Assembly (NCBI GenBank): GCA_028565635.1
Contig: JAOXYB010017342.1
Span: forward strand, 1 to 18,748
DNA length: 18,748 bases
Direction: 5' to 3'
From: Phoronis ovalis
Lineage: Eukaryota; Phoronida; Phoronidae
The notes beneath the pieces were generated by a model. It was not told the DNA's origin. It ran no database searches and worked only from the letters and a program-made list of their open reading frames with translations. Both the position numbers and the translations under genes were made by a program. Shown one piece after another: positions 10,301 through 16,300 of the stretch. Numbering within the stretch: the first letter of the stretch is position 1; every line of letters starts with the position of its first letter.

Positions 10301-13300
10301 GTCAACGAAGACTAGTCGGGTGTGGGAACTAACATACAAATTAAAGTCACAGAAAATTTGTCTAGACATTTTTGAAAGTTTTTGCAGATTTTTTTTTACG
10401 AAAAATCAAAATTTGGTAACAAAAAAGCCCGTGAATATAGGTAATACATAAAATGTAATAAGAAGTCTCCCAATATGAAGTACAAAAAATGCTAGATAGA
10501 GAGAGATTTGCAAAAAAAATTTTTATTAGAAAATCTTTTATTACGCAGGATGTTGTAACTAATTATCTTATGGCCTTTGAAATCTGAAATTATTGGACAT
10601 TTCAAGGACATTATGACATTATGATTATAATACTTGTAGACATAGCAAGCGTAAATTATCTTTATCAATTTACACGTATATACGCACACATGTCATTTCG
10701 TGAAAAATTAGCAAAGATAATTATTTGAATGAACTACGAAACAACAACATCTATATCCTGTTTCTAGGCCAGCAAAAGGCCGTGACACAACTTTCCCTTC
10801 TTCGTACTGTCATATATGTAGATCATATCAAATTGTCGTATTGCGTCTAATACAGGGTCCACGGAAAAGAACAGAACGCGCTTAAAGATATTCAGAATTC
10901 AGCAAATGCCACTTTAAATTGGATCCCCCAGCTTTAGATACCTTCTATCTTAACAAATCATCATGTACAACGTTTATGTTGACCGTTTACAGATGAAAAA
11001 TATCACAGAAAACAAAATTGAACACGTTCGATCAGGTACATTACTTACTAGATATACGTCCTATATTTTGTAACAATCTATTTTCTCCTATAAAATAATA
11101 CGTTTTACCACAGAAAAAGATAGATACACCAAGATTTTTTTTGTTTAAAAACTATAATATTAGTAGTTGCTACTATGGATGCCATAGAAATCATATATGT
11201 TCGTGCCATTTTTTATGTATAACATTTTTACAACTACAACGATTAAAGCACTTATTAGTGGTAAAATGTATGTATACCTTTGAAAGTAGTAAAAACATAT
11301 TTATAGAAAAGTAACGTTTTCCCCTTTTTAATCATAAATTAATCAGAAAATGACACTTTGTCGAAATTACTTCGTGTCACCCTGTACTTAGCGCGAGTTG
11401 GAATAAGTAAACCTTTTGTTAAGTATTGCGTTAACGGAAAACTTTTTATTATAAAAGTGGTAGCAGTTTACGGTGTCATTAATATTAGTTTGGTTTATTC
11501 ACAGCTCACTGCTTGTTAACTAACCCATTAGTGGTATTACTTCAAATTTTATAGTGCTCCACAATGGTCAGAGACATCCTTTTAATCATTTTCGTAACAC
11601 TTAGCATTTGCAAAATAAATGCAAGCCCTAATATGAAAGGCAACTTAATGCAGCAGAGATTATCGAGAAACAAAGAAAGAGCGTATCTACCCAATGCTTA
11701 TGCGCTCTTTAGTATTAAAGAAGATAAAGAAAAACGTAAAATGCAGACGTTTCCATTGAACACTGAAAATAATGAATCGAACAGCGAACTAACGGAAACT
11801 AAAGATGTGCGAGACTTGACAGAAATTAAGGAACAGAGATTTTCTGATCCCATCGGATTCTTCAAGAAGACCTGCGTCAAAAGCTGCCATACCAATAAAA
11901 AGAACTCTCCTGGTTGCAGAACATGCAAGATATTTGTGCTGAAACGAGATATTTTGAATCAAGTAGAAACAAATAAAAAGTTTATGAAACAACTCAAAAC
12001 TGCAGCTACGATGCTACTAGAAAATGATGCAGCCAACCTGAATGATAGCTATAATGGCAGATTTGGTTCTATCCATCATGTCATAGGTACAGGCATTACG
12101 GAGTTACCCAAGTTTCTTTTTGATTATAACAAAAGATGGTCCAATGGTAGATTGGCACATGTTTGTCCTTGTCGCCACTGTCCTTGTCGAACAGTAAAGA
12201 CGCATTCTTATCCTGGAAAATAACTTTTCACACGGAGTTCTTTTAAAGAGACACTGCTCGATTCTTGACTGATGGATAATGCACCTTATCAATTGCTTCA
12301 AACCGTGTGAAGGTGGCATAGTCTATACTAGTACACATAAAGAGGCTTCGTTTCATATAAAAATGTGAAAATTTACGTAGAATTAAATGTGTCATAGAAC
12401 GTAGAGAAACGTATACTGAAAGAATCATATTCGATTTTTTTTTATATTTCGCTGTCTGGAAGCTAAAGGTTGCTTTAGCAGTTTGAATATATAATGTAAA
12501 TGTAAACAAAATAAAATAAAAATATAGCTAAACATATCGATATAGTGTTTTTTACTCGTGACAAAGTGTCCCTTTATTTCTCTAGTAAAGGTACGCCCTG
12601 CATGCAGAATGGTATCATCCTACTTTTCTTACTTTTTAAACATAGCACTGCACACTTTTAATCAACTATTCTTTCAGAGAGTGTGCTACAGAGAGTCTAG
12701 CCACGTTAAGACTACACAGCAACAACAATCACTTTATGTATAACTCAACCAGTATAAGAGTGACGTTAATTTCAAGTGAATGTAGAACGAAATGTCTGTT
12801 AGTTTGATGAAATATAATAATTGGAATTTTTAACAATTCGCATTAAAATTCGATTTAATCGCTGGCATCACTAACCAGACTGAAATTTAACCACACCGCG
12901 ATACTTCCATCTGTTTATGGGTAGAATATTTCTGTAGCAAATTCAATTAACAACAGCAGTTTTACATTTGATGCTTGTGAATATTTTTCTTAAGGGTATG
13001 CACTGGCGTTTCAAATTCATTTATTTACCCTTTCCTTGCCTTTGTCATGCTTGTGACTCGAATAATTGAAAGAAATTTGGTTGATTGCATTTTTTACCAT
13101 GAATTTCTGAATTGTTGTTCAGTGGTTCCAGTATAACAATTGGGATTTCACCCAAACTTTCTGAGCACAATGGCTCTCATTTTAAAATACTATTTCACAT
13201 TTCTTGTCTAACAATGGTCAATTAAAAATGAATTTGCAAAAAAAAATTACAACATCATTTATGTGTTGTTCCTAAAAGCAGTACTATTTAAGAAATGTAA

Positions 13301-16300
13301 ACTTTTGACTGTTCTAAACATTTCCGGATAAAATCCATATCTGCTCTTGATAGGTTTATGTTAAGGGAGTAGGCAACATTTATTTCCAGGATGATGGGGG
13401 GAAATATGATTTCAAAATCAGAGGGAAAACAATTTCAAAGATAAAAATGCCCTCTCCTCATGAGGATCAAAAATAAAAAATAAAAAAATGCTTCCCCCAA
13501 TATCTTAACTTACCAGGTAATTTGTTGTTTAAATTAATATGATTGTTAGCTGTATAACACTAAGGCATGCAAGTACACTGTACATGGTCCTTTACTACCA
13601 GTAGTTTAATCACGAATACGGAATTTAATACAGCAGGCATGTCCCCGTAAAACATATACATATCTGGTGCGATTTCCTATAATCTGGTGCATTCTGGACT
13701 CTTTTTTTGTCATGACACATTGTGTCATTTTTATTCATTTAAAAACCTACAGTGTGACGCTATGTGATATGTGATATGTGAAATTGAGTAATAAAGATCG
13801 GTCTCTAATGTTGCGCACTTGTAACTAGCTTACGATTATTAGCTGATTTATCTCTGAATGAAAAACCTATATTATAAATGACAGTATAAATTGATTTCAT
13901 TTCATCTTGTGGCCATTTTGTATCTAAATCCTTTAATTGTCCTGTCATGAACTAGCTCTCGCGTAAGCATCGAGTTACCTCACGAAAAAAATCGCGTTTC
14001 TTCGAGAAAAAAAATCATTTTTTACACATATCCTATTATGGGCTCCGTACGAAACAAATACACTAAAAAAAATATTTTAAATGTTTTTTGGTAAACAATC
14101 CTGCTTCAAACTATTTGGCTGATCAAACTAGTTGAATTTACCACTGAAGTTGTACAGTACCCCTGTTAAGCACTAAGCAAAATGTGTATTTTTATTTATA
14201 GCATCGGTTGTCAGCAGCAGCGCAATGACGCAAGTTGAACATAAAGTGGAAGGAATATATATAGACGTAGGTGCTTAATTATAATAAAACATTCAAATTA
14301 AACCAATAGTGTTCTCCATAAGATATACATTCCAGGACAAATGAGCCACTCCATGCAGCCCCACGGGTACAGGGAAAGGTGCAAGGCTGCCTAACATCCT
14401 CCGGTTATCACATTGCACTCATTTTTCATCCACTTATATCGTTTCATACCTACCAAATTTGTTGGACACCCATCATTTGCACCAGTTGGTTTAGCACGAA
14501 ATATTTAAGAGAAAGACTCACCAAGTTCGATGAACACTCACCTTTAAAAATTAGAAGGAAAATGTCCAAGGAATTGGATCCGTATGAAGCGATTTAGGTG
14601 AATGCAAAACGACCGTATTTGACAATGTTCGGATGTTCGGCAGCCCTGGTATAACAAATAAAAGTAGCTGCATAACATTTACATATTAGGTCTGTTTCAA
14701 TATGTTATGTGGCAGGTATTAAATCCCAAATCATAGAGAAAAAACACGTCTAAAGTCTATTTCACTATTTTATGTCGCAGGTGTTGGATCTCATATCACT
14801 GGGAAAAAAATGTGTAGTTCATTTTTGTAATATTAAAGTGAAAACAACAGACCATCCATTTTTAAATTGTGAAAATTAGAATTTTCTAGTGATAATTTTT
14901 TGTTGAAAATGTTTTTCAATACCTCATGATGGACATCCGCCCGAAATCATGACGGCACTGCGCCACTTATGTTCAGTTCATTTGGACTCGTACTATTCCC
15001 TTCAACAGCTTAATAAGCATATGAATGGTGCGATTAAATAACAAAAAATTAGATATTACTACTCATGGATCATCTATTCGTAAAGCCATTGAGAACAAAT
15101 CAATAGGGCCCGTCTTTAACCTAATCTGCTTGCCTGGGGAGAGGTGTGAATTTTCACACATGTGAAAGGGACAATTTCCATTAAAGATGCCGAAGAAAAA
15201 ATCACGAACCGAGACGCAGACACAATGTTTATAATTATTTTGTACGAGAACAGAAAAAAAGGAAGAATACTGGTTATCAAACCTATGGATAGAGCCGCTA
15301 CAGCACTTAAAGTGTCAAAACGCACAGTTCAGAGAATATTTGCAAAAGATGCAATAGTTCATGATGCCAAAGGTAGGTACGAATAACATGTTTTTTTGAA
15401 AGGTAAAACTTAGAAAATTATTTAACAAATAGTACTTTATATTGGTATTAGTACATGATCGCACCGTTTCTACACGAAATCCGTATGTGGTAGCTATCTT
15501 TTTAGTTACAAAAACATGAGTTTATAAGTCTTTACCTTTTGTTCACATATTTACAGGACCTATAAGGGGGTAAAACACACGGTAAAAGTATTGTTAGAAA
15601 GACTAAAGAAGTTTCCAACAACCGTTGAAAGAATTGTCGAAAATACTGCTGCTGAAAATGGCCACAACGTTATGATGAAATTTTTGTTAAAAAATTGTTT
15701 TCAGTATCCTGTATTAAAATCACGCCAGTGCGACTGTTCGCCACCCATGTTTTCATTTGGATTCGCGCTATTTCGCTCAACAGCGAAAATGAACGGGAGA
15801 ATTAAGTTATTATTATTATCACTCATCAATGATCGATTCACAGGTCCATTGAAGAAAAAAAAACAGTATAGACCGGCGTCTCTAGCGTATTATGCCCACT
15901 TGGGAAGAGGTTGTTGAGTTACGCGTGCAGGAAGAACCATTTCATATTTATAAAAAGAAAGCAAGATATAAAATCACTGAATCGTAAAAGATTTGTAACA
16001 TTTATAAAAGAAAATCATTTACACATTCAGTAAGAAAATGCTGTAGACGCGTACAATTTCGTGACCCCTACGGGGAACCGACTTGACGACACATTTTATA
16101 AGATTTGTATTTTTTGATACAGCCATGGTCGGATTTCATCGGGTGCATACGTGTACGCTTGCTAATTAAATATAGGCCACATATTTTTTTGAAAGCGCCT
16201 CTTAGCAGAAACGGCTGTTATTCCACTGTTAGACCCACGCCCAAACAATATAACACCAGGGGGGCCTACTGTCGCCTTGATTTCAAGCGTAATTTCAACA

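Noticed and set aside
11698-12319. Minus-strand frames over the secreted-protein gene
   Set aside because: They are shadows of the plus-strand gene, which has the promoter, start context and poly(A) signals.
12679-12735. Open stretch with CYRESSHVKT after a strong acceptor, faintly like the YDHSRV motif
   Set aside because: Its phases do not connect to the exon at 14202 and the similarity is too short to trust.
14379-14597. 72-codon plus-strand frame near the 65-bp repeat
   Set aside because: No recognisable domain, does not begin with a supported start, and does not fit receptor exon phases.
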